Positions 24,227 to 33,801 of a stretch of DNA of 36,310 nt are shown one piece after another (positions within the stretch are counted from its first letter, which is position 1; each line of letters begins with the position of its first letter). The stretch covers positions 1-36,310 of the forward strand of contig JBPEXY010000309.1 of the NCBI GenBank assembly GCA_052031065.1, written 5' to 3'. The translations under genes and the position numbers were made by a program. The notes under the pieces were generated by a model that searched no databases, was not told the origin of the DNA, and saw nothing but the letters and a program-made list of their open reading frames with translations. The DNA comes from JBPEXY01 sp052031065 (GTDB lineage Bacteria > Pseudomonadota > Gammaproteobacteria > Immundisolibacterales > Immundisolibacteraceae).

Positions 24227-25256
24227 TTGCTTCTCCCCGCTGATTACTTGAGTCAATCTCTTTTTCGATCATCACCAGGCGCCTGGCAAACTCATCCAGT
24301 TTCTGCACACGGGCTGTATTTTTACGCCACTGGGCATTTTCATAGGCAGGATAGCCCGAATAGACGCCAGGCCTGGTAATCGAGCGCGTCACCATCGACA
24401 TACCAGTAATGTGGACATCGTCTGCGATATGCAGGTGGCCGACAAAACCAACACCACCAGCGACGGTGCAACGCCTGCCGATCACCGTACTGCCGGATAT
24501 CCCGACACAGGCAGCTATGGCGGTATCTTCACCGATGACGACCCCATGGGCGATCTGAATCTGATTATCAAGTTTGACGCCCCGTCCAAGCACCGTATCT
24601 TCCAACGCTCCACGGTCGATCGTGGTGTTGGCGCCGACATCTACATCATCATGCAGAATCACCCCGCCGAGCTGCGGTACCGGTATCCAGGTGCCATCAT
24701 CGTTGGCATAGCCAAACCCCTTCGAACCGAGCACGGCACCCGATTCGATCCGGCAGCGGTCACCCATGCGGGTATTTTCAAGGAGCACGACACGCGGCAA
24801 AATTCTACAATCGCGACCGACCACTACGCCTGGGGCAATGGTGACCGCCGCGCCTATCACAGTGCCGGAACCAATAACGGCCTCTGCACCCACAACAGCA
24901 CCGGCGTCGATGGAAACGCCTTCGCCGACAACAGCGCTGGAATCTACCGAAGCTGCTGAATGAATTCCGACTGCTGGCGGCCGCTCAGGGTTTAACGCCG
25001 CTGAGATACGGGCAAAAGACAGATAAGGGTTTTCACTAACCAGGCGATTACCCGGGTAGCGTTCACGATCCTGCTTCGCCAGAACCACCGCGCCCGCCGA
25101 AGTGCTGCTCAGCTCCGCGCGATACCGCCGGTTGGCAAAGAAAGATATCTCTCCCGGACCGGCAGCCCCAAGCGTCGCGACACCCGAGATCAACAGCTCA
25201 GCATCGCCCTCTAGCGTTGCGCTCCCGATCTCGGCTAACTCTTTGAGCGAGAGCAT
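24219..25256 (-). CDS. lpxD: UDP-3-O-acylglucosamine N-acyltransferase
   Basis: The 345-aa product adds the second 3-hydroxyacyl chain, N-linked, in lipid A synthesis. It has the LpxD N-terminal uridine-binding domain (LKELAEIGSATLEGD, then GEISFFANRRY), a long hexapeptide-repeat beta-helix (about 100-300) and the catalytic histidine in QIAHGVVIG (H237; E. coli H239). The C-terminal helix (RVQKLDEFARRLVMIEKEI) is also typical. The ATG follows AGGGA, 7 nt after the skp-like gene. Confidence 0.97.
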   Translation of the reverse strand: MLSLKELAEIGSATLEGDAELLISGVATLGAAGPGEISFFANRRYRAELSSTSAGAVVLAKQDRERYPGNRLVSENPYLSFARISAALNPERPPAVGIHSAASVDSSAVVGEGVSIDAGAVVGAEAVIGSGTVIGAAVTIAPGVVVGRDCRILPRVVLLENTRMGDRCRIESGAVLGSKGFGYANDDGTWIPVPQLGGVILHDDVDVGANTTIDRGALEDTVLGRGVKLDNQIQIAHGVVIGEDTAIAACVGISGSTVIGRRCTVAGGVGFVGHLHIADDVHITGMSMVTRSITRPGVYSGYPAYENAQWRKNTARVQKLDEFARRLVMIEKEIDSSNQRGEAIE

Positions 25257-25263
25257 AGAATCC

Positions 25264-25773
25264 CTAGTTCAGCGCTTTCAGGGCATCGAGTACCTGTTCG
25301 GTGACGTCCATACCGGAGCTGGCAAAGACCACACCATCGGTGAGAATCAAATCAAATCCGTTCGCCTTGCCGAAACCATCAACCGCGGACATCACCTTTT
25401 CCTGCAGGCCGCCAAGCTCTTCCTTCTGGCGCAGTCGGTAATCTTCCTCAAACGCCTCTTTATCATTTTTGAAGTTACGCTGACGGCTTAGCAGGTCCCG
25501 CTCCTTTTTCTTGCGCTGGTCTTCGCTCAGAAGCAGGCCATTTTTCTGGAACTCTTCTGCTTCTTCCTGCAATTTTTCAGCCTGAGCTGAAAGCTCTTTA
25601 CTGCGCGGCTCAAACTCCTTACGCAACCTCTCCTGTACCGCTCTGGCCTGCGGCGAATTCTGTAACAGAGCCGCCGCGTTAAGGTAACCAATTTTCAATT
25701 CAGCACTTGCCGAAAACGCGGTCGACATCATTAACAGTGTCAAAAAAGCCTGAACTCGTAACTTAAGTTTCAA
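25264..25773 (-). CDS. skp: Periplasmic chaperone of the Skp/OmpH family
   Basis: The 169-aa product is a secreted holding chaperone for unfolded outer-membrane proteins on their way to BamA. A signal peptide covers about residues 1-24 (cut after SASA), then ELKIGYLNAAALLQNSPQA, a charged alpha-helical tentacle region (about 45-125) and a C-terminal beta segment (DLILTDGVVFASSGMDVTEQVLDAL). The start is TTG with GGGGAG 5 nt upstream; the signal peptide needs this start, because the next methionines lie inside its hydrophobic core. It lies 33 nt after bamA, the usual order. Confidence 0.95.
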   Translation of the reverse strand: MKLKLRVQAFLTLLMMSTAFSASAELKIGYLNAAALLQNSPQARAVQERLRKEFEPRSKELSAQAEKLQEEAEEFQKNGLLLSEDQRKKKERDLLSRQRNFKNDKEAFEEDYRLRQKEELGGLQEKVMSAVDGFGKANGFDLILTDGVVFASSGMDVTEQVLDALKALN

Positions 25774-25806
25774 TTGAACTCCCCGCTTTATAGTGAATTT
25801 CAGATA

Positions 25807-28101
25807 CTAGAACTGCTGCCCGAGATTAAACTGGAATCCCTCGGTTTCGTCATCTTCATCATCGTTAAATGGCGCAGCAAAACTGACCGACAGCGCTCCA
25901 AACGGCGATATCCAGACGGCCGCAATACCAGTGGAATAACGCAAATCACCAAAATCAAAATCTTCATCCGGGCCGAAAACATTGCCCGCATCAACGAACG
26001 CACTAACTCTCAAAGACCTGCTCTGTTCGCGCAGAAAAGGAATTGGAAAAAACAGCTCAGCCTTACCCACCAGCAGTTTATTACCGCCAAACGGATCATC
26101 GTCAGGAAAACTGGTGCGCGGTCCGAGAGTATTGGACTTAAAACCGCGAACGGAGGAAAAACCACCAGCGAAGAAATTCTCGTAAAACGGCAGTTCTTCT
26201 GTACCTCCATAGCCATCACCGTATCCCGCTGTCCCCTGCAACATAAAGGAGGTGTTCTTGCCAACCGGCCAATACTGCTGGCGGTTGTAATAGAGTTTGT
26301 AAAACTCCTGATCACCCAGTGGTAATGCGACCTCTGCGCTCAGACTCTGGACCCCGCCACTGGTAGCAAAAATTGCACGGTTGCGAGTGTCATGGGACCA
26401 GGAAAGTGTCGTCTTGAACTGGGAAAAACTGTCCCCTTCACGGGCAACGTAACTGAGAATTTCCAGCGGTGTAAAAATATTGGTGCCGATCTCAATATCT
26501 TCCCAGCCGAAGGAAACACCAATCGAATCAAACTCATTAATCGGGATACCAAAGCCGACCTTGAATCCATAAGTATCCGTGTCGTACTCACTGAGATTCT
26601 CTTCCGCGGCGCTGGTAGAGCGCGCAAACATCGACAGCGTCTGGCTGACACCATCCTTGGTCCAGTAGGGATCGGTCTGGCTGACGCTGTAAACATCGGA
26701 GTAATCACTGTTAGCAAGCGTCACCGCCAACCGTTTACCAGTGCCGAGAAAATTCTCCTGAATAACACTTCCGTTAAGCAAAATACCGCTATCCTGGGCA
26801 AAACCAAACCCTGCCGAAATGGTGCCGGATGGGCGTTCAGTGACACTGAAGTTAACGTCTAGCTGGTCGGAGGTGCCCGGGACCGCTGGAGTTTCGACGT
26901 TAACCTCTTCAAAAAAGCCGAGTCGCTGCAGACGCACTCTGGACCGTTCTACCGATTCGTTGGAGAACCAGGCCCCTTCCATCTGCCGCATTTCCCGGCG
27001 TAATACCTCGTCCTGGGTCTTGGTATTACCGGCAAAGGTGACTCTGCGCACATAAGCGCGCTTACCCGGGTCGATAAAAAAGGTAAGCACTACCGTGGCG
27101 TTGTCGCTATCCACATCCGGGATCGGATTGACATTGGCAAAGGCGTAGCCCTCTGCCCCCAGGGCTTCGGAGATAGCATCACCGGTATCTGTCACTTTCT
27201 TGCGCGAGAAGATATCTCCGGGTCGAATCAACACCTTCTCAATCAACTGCTCGGGATCGACAATCAAATCACCCGACAGCTGCACCCTCTCGACAAGATA
27301 CTGTTCGCCCTCTTTGACATTGATGGTGATGTACATCTCATCCTTGTTAGGCGTGATCGCAACCTGAGTGGAGAGCACCTCGAAGTCCAGATAACCACGA
27401 TCAAGGTAAAACGACTGTAAATTTTCCAGATCACCGGAAAGTTTCTCTTTCGAGTAGCGATCATCGTTGGTGATAAAACTGATCAAGTTAGGCGTGGTGA
27501 GCTCAAAGCTGGTCAGCAGGTCGCGGTCGCTGAACAGCTCGTTGCCGACGATATTAATGTCACGGATTCGGGCGACCTTGCCCTCAATGATATTAATATC
27601 GATGCTAACCCGGTTGCGAGGCAGTGGTACCACCTCGGTGGTCAGTTCGACGCCGTATTTTCCATGGCTGTAGTACTGTCGTCTGAGCTCCTGGCTTACC
27701 GCATCCAGTGCGGCGGGTACATAAACCCGGCCCACCGCCAGGCCGATCTCTGCAAGACCCTTCTCCAGGTCTTCGGTAGGAATATCTTCGTTGCCCTCGA
27801 TATTCAACTCTGCAATCGACGGTCGTTCATCAACCATCACGGTGATGATGCCACCATCACGGTCAACGGCAACATCGTTAAAAAAATCGGTAGCAAACAG
27901 CGCCCTGATAATCTCGCCTTCCACGCCTTGGTCAACACGATCACCCACAACGACCGGCAGCGCATTGAACACCGTACCAGCAGAAATGCGCCGCAGACCC
28001 TCGACGCGGATATCCTCAACCAGAAATTCAGCCGCAGAGGCAGAAGTGATCTGCAACAGCAGCAGGAATGAGACGGAAAGAACCCGAAACCTTGGAATCA
28101 C
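25807..28101 (-). CDS. bamA: Outer membrane protein assembly factor BamA
   Basis: The 764-aa product inserts beta-barrel proteins into the outer membrane. It has a signal peptide (about 1-23, cut after SASA), five POTRA domains (about 24-420) and a 16-strand barrel. The conserved VRGF motif of loop 6 is at about 651-654, and the chain ends in FQFNLGQQF with the terminal phenylalanine expected of barrel proteins. The start is GTG with AAGAG about 6 nt upstream; it is required for the signal peptide. It follows rseP by 61 nt. Confidence 0.98.
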   Translation of the reverse strand: MIPRFRVLSVSFLLLLQITSASAAEFLVEDIRVEGLRRISAGTVFNALPVVVGDRVDQGVEGEIIRALFATDFFNDVAVDRDGGIITVMVDERPSIAELNIEGNEDIPTEDLEKGLAEIGLAVGRVYVPAALDAVSQELRRQYYSHGKYGVELTTEVVPLPRNRVSIDINIIEGKVARIRDINIVGNELFSDRDLLTSFELTTPNLISFITNDDRYSKEKLSGDLENLQSFYLDRGYLDFEVLSTQVAITPNKDEMYITINVKEGEQYLVERVQLSGDLIVDPEQLIEKVLIRPGDIFSRKKVTDTGDAISEALGAEGYAFANVNPIPDVDSDNATVVLTFFIDPGKRAYVRRVTFAGNTKTQDEVLRREMRQMEGAWFSNESVERSRVRLQRLGFFEEVNVETPAVPGTSDQLDVNFSVTERPSGTISAGFGFAQDSGILLNGSVIQENFLGTGKRLAVTLANSDYSDVYSVSQTDPYWTKDGVSQTLSMFARSTSAAEENLSEYDTDTYGFKVGFGIPINEFDSIGVSFGWEDIEIGTNIFTPLEILSYVAREGDSFSQFKTTLSWSHDTRNRAIFATSGGVQSLSAEVALPLGDQEFYKLYYNRQQYWPVGKNTSFMLQGTAGYGDGYGGTEELPFYENFFAGGFSSVRGFKSNTLGPRTSFPDDDPFGGNKLLVGKAELFFPIPFLREQSRSLRVSAFVDAGNVFGPDEDFDFGDLRYSTGIAAVWISPFGALSVSFAAPFNDDEDDETEGFQFNLGQQF

Positions 28102-28162
28102 GTTTTGCTCTTTATAGATTTGTTATGTCGACGTTTAACCGAATCTGGTGTCGGGCTATCAA

Positions 28163-29527
28163 TCAGTTCAGCAGCCTTTGCACGTCGTTGTATAGCGCCA
28201 AGGCCGTGAGACAGAGCAGAATCACCACCCCCCCCTGCTGACCAAGGGCGCGCCATTTCTCTGAAAGCGGCCCGCCCTTCACCCATTCGACGAAATAATA
28301 CAGTAAATGCCCCCCATCAAGAACCGGTATGGGCAATAGATTCAGAATGGCGATACTGATACTGAGAACAGCGACCAGCTTCAGAAATGACGACAATCCA
28401 ACTCGGGCACTCCGACCCGCATACTCTGCGATTGATATCGGGCCGTTAATGTTTTTTAGCGACGCTTCACCAACAACCATCTTACCGAGCATTTTCAGTG
28501 TCAGCAGGCTCATCTCGGCCGTCTGGGTCACCGCTTCCCCCAGCGCGGCGACCGGTCCGTATCGGCGAGTTGCCCGGTAATCGTCATACCACCCCTCGGG
28601 CACCTGCGGAGCCGCCCCGATACGGCCGACAATTTTCTCTCTCTCTTCACGAGCAGCTGGAGTAATTTCCAGGGCAACAAGCTGCCCCTGCCGGCGTAGC
28701 TGCAGGTCAATCGCGACACCGGGACGTGCGCGCACATAGTCGACCCAAAAACGCCAGTCCTCGATAACCTCTCCATCAGCTAAAAGCAGCTGGTCCCCTG
28801 AGCGAAGGCCGGCTCGCTCCGCCGCCTCGCCGGGAACAATCTCATCTATCACCGGCGGCAGTTTTGGCAATCCAGCCTCGAACCCCAACCGATCCAGCAG
28901 GTCCCCCTCCTCAAGCAGCTGTTCGTGGTGCTGAAAATCAATCCAACGGACCTCCTGATACCCTCTGGCAGTAACCACCTCCACCTCAACCCTGCGCTTT
29001 TCCACGGCACTGCCTAGAAGCCGGATACCCACCTCTTCCCAGAGCACTACCGGCTCACGATTAATGGCTCTGATTTGATCGCCTTCAGCAAACCCCGATG
29101 CTACAGCGATACTCTGCGGGTCGAGCTCCCCTAGCATTGGCCTGAATCCGCTGATGCCGACCATATAGAGAATCCAGAAAAGCAGGATCGCCAGGAGAAA
29201 ATTGGCCAGCGGCCCGGCGGTAACAATCGCCGCGCGCCAACCCAGGGTTTTGTGACTGAACGACTGTTGCTGTTGACCAGGCGCGACCGCTTGGTCGGTT
29301 TCGCCGAACATTTTCACGTAACCGCCCAGAGGAATCATGGCGACCACATATTCCGTGGGGTCACCAGCCCGGCGCCAACGAAATAGAGGCCGGCCAAAAC
29401 CTACCGAAAAGCGCTCAACCAACACCCCGGCACGCCGCGCTACCACAAAATGGCCCAACTCATGGATGGTCACCAGCAGCCCGAGCGCCACCACCATGCC
29501 CAAAATTGACCATATCACCAGACTCAT
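28163..29527 (-). CDS. rseP: Site-2 intramembrane zinc protease RseP
   Basis: The 454-aa product cleaves the anti-sigma factor RseA in the membrane after DegS, releasing sigma-E, and clears signal peptide remnants. The zinc motif HELGH is at residues 22-26 in TM1, the third zinc ligand lies in NLLPIPVLDGGH near the C-terminus, and two PDZ domains lie in the middle (about 115-300). I use the ATG at 29527; a GTG directly before it is possible. Upstream is GAGGGA. In this gene order RseP neighbours BamA, whose failure triggers the stress response it controls. Confidence 0.97.
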   Translation of the reverse strand: MSLVIWSILGMVVALGLLVTIHELGHFVVARRAGVLVERFSVGFGRPLFRWRRAGDPTEYVVAMIPLGGYVKMFGETDQAVAPGQQQQSFSHKTLGWRAAIVTAGPLANFLLAILLFWILYMVGISGFRPMLGELDPQSIAVASGFAEGDQIRAINREPVVLWEEVGIRLLGSAVEKRRVEVEVVTARGYQEVRWIDFQHHEQLLEEGDLLDRLGFEAGLPKLPPVIDEIVPGEAAERAGLRSGDQLLLADGEVIEDWRFWVDYVRARPGVAIDLQLRRQGQLVALEITPAAREEREKIVGRIGAAPQVPEGWYDDYRATRRYGPVAALGEAVTQTAEMSLLTLKMLGKMVVGEASLKNINGPISIAEYAGRSARVGLSSFLKLVAVLSISIAILNLLPIPVLDGGHLLYYFVEWVKGGPLSEKWRALGQQGGVVILLCLTALALYNDVQRLLN

Positions 29528-29597
29528 CACACCATCCCTCTGCCTGTTACTGCTGTCACAAATCGGGCTGTATCAATTCAAAAACACCCAGCCGGCT

Positions 29598-30788
29598 TTA
29601 ACTATTCAACCCCTGAATAACCATCAACGCGGTGTCGCGAGCCTCATCATCAACAGCAAGCACGCTCTCAAGATTCTCCAGGGGACGACCTGACAGTCTC
29701 TGCAGCACTTCTTCAACCACCTGAGCAATCTGCAAAAACTGCACCCCACCCTGCAGGAAACTTTCGACCGCCACTTCATTGGCAGCGTTCATTTGCGCGG
29801 GCACGGAACCACCTGCTGCAAGTGCCTCATAGGCGAGCCGTAGACAGGGAAACTTCAGTAGATCCACCGGCTGAAAATCGAGACTGCCGACCGTTCTCAA
29901 ATCGAGCCGGGCAGCGCCCGAAAACATTCGTTCAGGCCAGGCCAGCGCATGAGCTATCGGTATACGCATATCGGCACTACCGAGTTGCGCCAAGGTTGAA
30001 CCGTCACAGTATTCAACCAGAGAATGGATCACACTCTGTGGATGAACCACCACCTCGATCTGCGCGCCATCAACACCAAAAAACCAGGCAGTTTCGATCA
30101 CTTCGAGACCTTTGTTCATCATCGTTGCGGAATCGACCGAAATTTTCCGTCCCATCTCCCAGTTGGGATGGGCACAGGCCTGCTCAGGGGTGACGCTCTC
30201 AAGCTCAGACAGAGGCGAGGTCAGAAATGGTCCCCCGGACGCCGTCAGCCAGAGTTTCTCTACCCCAAGATTTGTCAACGACTGGCCGATCTTAAATCCG
30301 GGCAGGGACTGGAACATCGCATTCTGCTCACTATCAATCGGCAACAGCTGCCCGCCATTGTTGCGCACTGTCTCCATAAACAGCGGCCCCGCCATGACCA
30401 GAGATTCCTTATTGGCCAGCAATACCGTTTTACCGGCAGATACCGCAGCGAGGGTTGGTTGCAGGCCCGCACCACCGACAATAGCGGCCATCACCGTTGT
30501 TACTTCCGGTTCAGCAACAATGGTGGAGAGCGCTTCGCTGCCGGCAAGCACCTCGGTCTCCAGGTCAGCTATCAGCGCACGCAGCTGCTGCGCAGCATTG
30601 TCATCCACCATGACGAAAAACCGGGGGCGGAACTGACGACAGAGCCGCTCAGCTTCATCCACCCGCCGATAGGCAGTCAGCGCAAACAGTCGAAACCGCC
30701 CGGGATGACGGCTCACCACCGCCAGCGTGCTCTGCCCAACCGAGCCGGTAGCGCCAAGAACCACAACTGTCTTTACCTCTTCGACCAA
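29598..30788 (-). CDS. dxr: 1-deoxy-D-xylulose 5-phosphate reductoisomerase
   Basis: The 396-aa product makes 2-C-methyl-D-erythritol 4-phosphate with NADPH, the committed step of the MEP isoprenoid route that feeds UppS. Marks are the NADPH loop GATGSVGQST (12-21), NKESLVMAG, the metal and substrate site DSEQNAMFQ, and SVDSATMMNKGLEVIE. The length matches E. coli (398 aa). The start is TTG with GAGG about 10 nt upstream; no ATG is available before the first beta-strand. It begins 15 nt after the cdsA stop. Confidence 0.97.
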   Translation of the reverse strand: MVEEVKTVVVLGATGSVGQSTLAVVSRHPGRFRLFALTAYRRVDEAERLCRQFRPRFFVMVDDNAAQQLRALIADLETEVLAGSEALSTIVAEPEVTTVMAAIVGGAGLQPTLAAVSAGKTVLLANKESLVMAGPLFMETVRNNGGQLLPIDSEQNAMFQSLPGFKIGQSLTNLGVEKLWLTASGGPFLTSPLSELESVTPEQACAHPNWEMGRKISVDSATMMNKGLEVIETAWFFGVDGAQIEVVVHPQSVIHSLVEYCDGSTLAQLGSADMRIPIAHALAWPERMFSGAARLDLRTVGSLDFQPVDLLKFPCLRLAYEALAAGGSVPAQMNAANEVAVESFLQGGVQFLQIAQVVEEVLQRLSGRPLENLESVLAVDDEARDTALMVIQGLNS

Positions 30789-30803
30789 ACCGCCATACCT
30801 CGG

Positions 30804-31607
30804 TTAGAAACCAACTACCAGCAAATGGAAAAGCGGTGCCGCAACAGTGACACTATCGATTCGATCCAGTACTCCGCCATGGCCTGGCAGCAGAGTGCCA
30901 CTATCTTTGACCCCAGCACGACGCTTGAACAGACTCTCGGCAAGATCCCCAAGTATTGAAATCCAGGAAACAGCAAAGCCGACAAACAGAAAATAGGCGA
31001 TCATTGAGGCGGGTTGTTCCATGATCAACGCCGCTGCTGCGGCGATGATTATCGATGCCAGGCTTCCGCCAACCGCTCCGGCCACCGTCTTCCCCGGACT
31101 GACCGCCGGCAGCAGTTTGGCCTGCCCCCAACGACGGCCCGCAAAATAGGCACCAATATCCGCTCCCCAGACCAGCAGCAACAGCAGCAATACCAGCCAC
31201 TCCCCCTCGGGCTGGGAACGCAGCAGCAACATCGCGTACCACGGTGTCGCCAGCAGCAGCGGCCCGGTAATCAGCATTGCCTTGCCGTCAAGCAGCCAAC
31301 CTGGCTGCAGTCTCGGGTAAGCTAGCACAACCACCGCTAACGATAGCCACCATAAGCCTGCCAGGCTCAACAAGGGTAAATAGAGGGAAGGCGAGACGTA
31401 GAGCAGCGCGCCGCAACCCGCCAGAAACGCGACATAGAGGGCGCCGGCCAGCCTGTTTTTGAACCCCGCAAGTCGATACCACTCGTTGGCACCCACGATA
31501 ATTAGCGGCAACAACGCAACGGCAAAACCACTCGAAGGCGCGAGGAAGAGAAGACCGAGAACCAGTGGCATCAGCAAGGCAGCAGTCAGAACCCTCTGCT
31601 TCAACAT
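30804..31607 (-). CDS. cdsA: Phosphatidate cytidylyltransferase (CDP-diglyceride synthase)
   Basis: The 267-aa integral membrane enzyme makes CDP-diacylglycerol from phosphatidate and CTP for all phospholipids. Hydrophobic segments cover most of the N-terminal 200 residues, and the family signature SLFKRRAGVKDSGTLLPGHG followed by GVLDRIDS lies near the C-terminus. The ATG has no clear ribosome site. The gene lies 60 nt after uppS, in the usual order. Confidence 0.96.
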   Translation of the reverse strand: MLKQRVLTAALLMPLVLGLLFLAPSSGFAVALLPLIIVGANEWYRLAGFKNRLAGALYVAFLAGCGALLYVSPSLYLPLLSLAGLWWLSLAVVVLAYPRLQPGWLLDGKAMLITGPLLLATPWYAMLLLRSQPEGEWLVLLLLLLVWGADIGAYFAGRRWGQAKLLPAVSPGKTVAGAVGGSLASIIIAAAAALIMEQPASMIAYFLFVGFAVSWISILGDLAESLFKRRAGVKDSGTLLPGHGGVLDRIDSVTVAAPLFHLLVVGF

Positions 31608-31667
31608 GCCGTAATGTTCCGCACAGTAACAGGAAGAATAGAGTTACCCACCGTAGGACCGACGCCC

Positions 31668-32432
31668 TCAGGCATCGATTGCTGTGGCTGTCAACTGCTC
31701 GTCAGTCTGACCGAAACGACGGGCGCGCTGACCGTACCAGAGCAATGCTTTTTCCAGCTCAGCGGCGTCAAAATCGGGCCAGCAGGTATCAGTAAAATAG
31801 AGTTCCGCGTAGGCAAGTTGCCACAGCAGGAAATTACTCACCCGCTTTTCTCCGCCGGTACGGATTAGCAGATCGGGGTCCGGTATCGGCGACAGCGCCA
31901 ACATGGAAGCTATCGTCTCTTCGCTGATCTGGTCACGATCGAGCCGACCCTCGGCAACCAGATCAGCGATTTTTTTTGCCGCCTGCGCGATGTCCCAACG
32001 GCCACCATAGTCAGCCGCAATCTGCAGAGAAAGGCGTTTCCCAGCGGCAGTTGCCGCTTCCACCTGTTCGATCATCTTCTGCAGAGGAAGTGGAAAGCGT
32101 GAGCGATTACCGACAACTCGCAAAGCGATTCCCTGCTCCATCAACGCAGGACATTCTACCTCCAGCCGCTGGGTAAAAAGCTCCATCAGCAGTTCCACCT
32201 CCTGCTGCGGACGCCGCCAGTTTTCACTACTGAACGCAAACAGAGTGAGATAGGGAATCTGGTGGCGAACAGACTGCTCCACCATCAAACGCGCGGTCTC
32301 CGCGCCTCTTAAATGACCTTCCGCCCGCGGCAGGTCGCGCTGCCTGGCCCATCGGCCGTTACCATCCATAACCACCGCTATATGACGTGGCAGAGCAGTT
32401 TCGTCGGACTGAAGCCGTGTAGTGACGGCCAT
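31668..32432 (-). CDS. uppS: Undecaprenyl diphosphate synthase
   Basis: The 254-aa product extends farnesyl diphosphate to the C55 lipid carrier for peptidoglycan and O-antigen. Family motifs are MDGNGRWA (catalytic D23), the AEGHLRGAE region, FAFSSENWRRP, and the C-terminal RTGGEKRVSNFLLWQLAYAE. I use the ATG at 32432, with GGAAG upstream; a GTG directly before it, immediately after the frr stop, is an alternative. With dxr it links isoprenoid and wall synthesis. Confidence 0.97.
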   Translation of the reverse strand: MAVTTRLQSDETALPRHIAVVMDGNGRWARQRDLPRAEGHLRGAETARLMVEQSVRHQIPYLTLFAFSSENWRRPQQEVELLMELFTQRLEVECPALMEQGIALRVVGNRSRFPLPLQKMIEQVEAATAAGKRLSLQIAADYGGRWDIAQAAKKIADLVAEGRLDRDQISEETIASMLALSPIPDPDLLIRTGGEKRVSNFLLWQLAYAELYFTDTCWPDFDAAELEKALLWYGQRARRFGQTDEQLTATAIDA

Positions 32433-32435
32433 CAC

Positions 32436-32993
32436 TCAAACTTCCAGAAGATCCGCCTCTTTAGAGCGCACGATCTCGTCAATCTCACCAACTGCTTTGT
32501 CAGTGAGCTCCTGGACGACGCCAGCAGCGCGATTTTCGTCATCAGAGGATATCTCTTTCTCTTTAACCAGGTCTTTGAGGGTAGAGAGCGCGTCACGACG
32601 GATATTCCGTATGGCAACGCGACTTTTCTCACCTTCCCCACGGACAAGCTTGCCCAATGACAGGCGTCGCTCTTCGGTAAGCGGCGGTACCGGCACGCGA
32701 ATAATTTCACCGGCAACCACTGGATTGACACCCAGATCGGACTCCCTGATCGCCTTGTCGACCGCCGCTACAATACTTTTATCCCACGGAGTGACGGTGA
32801 GCGTCCGCGCATCGGTGGCGGAGACACTGGCCACCTGAGCGAGAGGGGTCGCTGAGTCGTAATAGACCACCTCGATTCCATCCAGCAGTGTTGGATGAGC
32901 ACGGCCGGCTCTGATTCTTTTTAATTCGTCACGCAGTGCCTGCAGGGTTTTCTGCATCCGCGAGTCGGCATCCTGCTTTACATCCTCAATCAT
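32436..32993 (-). CDS. frr: Ribosome recycling factor
   Basis: The 185-aa product splits post-termination ribosomes together with EF-G. The three-helix bundle sequence MQKTLQALRDELKRIRAGRA, the beta domain (VVYYDSATPLAQVASV, then VTPWDKS) and the C-terminal helix match the family, whose E. coli member also has 185 aa. It lies 26 nt after pyrH and abuts uppS. Confidence 0.98.
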   Translation of the reverse strand: MIEDVKQDADSRMQKTLQALRDELKRIRAGRAHPTLLDGIEVVYYDSATPLAQVASVSATDARTLTVTPWDKSIVAAVDKAIRESDLGVNPVVAGEIIRVPVPPLTEERRLSLGKLVRGEGEKSRVAIRNIRRDALSTLKDLVKEKEISSDDENRAAGVVQELTDKAVGEIDEIVRSKEADLLEV

Positions 32994-33019
32994 CAGAACC
33001 GTTCCTGAAACTCAATCCG

Positions 33020-33745
33020 TTAACCTACCTGGGTACCATCGTCACTGCCATAGAGCACCCGCTTCAGCACCCCGGAACGGGTCATGTTAAAGACCCGTAA
33101 AGGGAGCTGATAATCTTGGCACATTACGATCGCCGTCGCATCCATTACCGCCAACCGTTCCTCTAACACCCGTTGATAATCGAGCTGCTTGTAAAGCTGC
33201 GCCCGGGGATCCTTTATCGGATCGGCGGTATAAACGCCGTCGACCTTGGTTGCCTTGAGCAGAAGCTCCGCACCGATATCGATGGCCCTGACACAGGCAG
33301 CTGTATCAGTGGTGAAGTATGGGTTACCAGTGCCACCAGCAAAAATCACCACCCGCCCCTTGTGCAGATGGCGTAGCGCCCGATTACGCACAAAAGGCTC
33401 AACAATGCCATCAATACCGAGGGCGGACATGACCCGCGCCTGAACACCCTGGCGTTCCAGCATATTGTGCAGGGCCAGCGCGTTCATTACGGTCGCCAGC
33501 ATACCCATATAATCAGCAGTGGCACGGTCCATGCCATCCGCCGCCACTGAGATACCGCGAAAAATATTGCCGCCACCGATGACAATGCCAAACTCTACGC
33601 CAGCCTCAACCAGCTCCGATATTTCGTCAACAACCTGTTTGATGGCGCCATGCTCGACACCAAAACCAGTACCACCCGCCAGCGCCTCTCCGCTGAGTTT
33701 CAACAGCACCCGCTTTACGATCGGTTGGTCACCTGGTTGGCTCAT
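33020..33745 (-). CDS. pyrH: Uridylate (UMP) kinase
   Basis: The 241-aa product phosphorylates UMP to UDP as a hexamer controlled by GTP and UTP. The amino-acid kinase fold is clear: KRVLLKLSGEALAG at the N-terminus, VIGGGNIFRG, ADYMGMLATVMNALAL, and the nucleotide loop KATKVDGVYTADP. The length equals that of E. coli PyrH. It starts 56 nt after tsf, with AGG about 9 nt before the ATG. Confidence 0.98.
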   Translation of the reverse strand: MSQPGDQPIVKRVLLKLSGEALAGGTGFGVEHGAIKQVVDEISELVEAGVEFGIVIGGGNIFRGISVAADGMDRATADYMGMLATVMNALALHNMLERQGVQARVMSALGIDGIVEPFVRNRALRHLHKGRVVIFAGGTGNPYFTTDTAACVRAIDIGAELLLKATKVDGVYTADPIKDPRAQLYKQLDYQRVLEERLAVMDATAIVMCQDYQLPLRVFNMTRSGVLKRVLYGSDDGTQVG

Positions 33746-33801
33746 GGAATACGCCTGTTAATGGAAATAGAATTTTCGGCTATACAGAAGAACTCTCGAG
33801 G

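Noticed and set aside
30024..30959. 311-codon plus-strand frame opposite dxr and the end of cdsA
   Set aside because: It spans the border of two real genes on the other strand and shows no protein family pattern.
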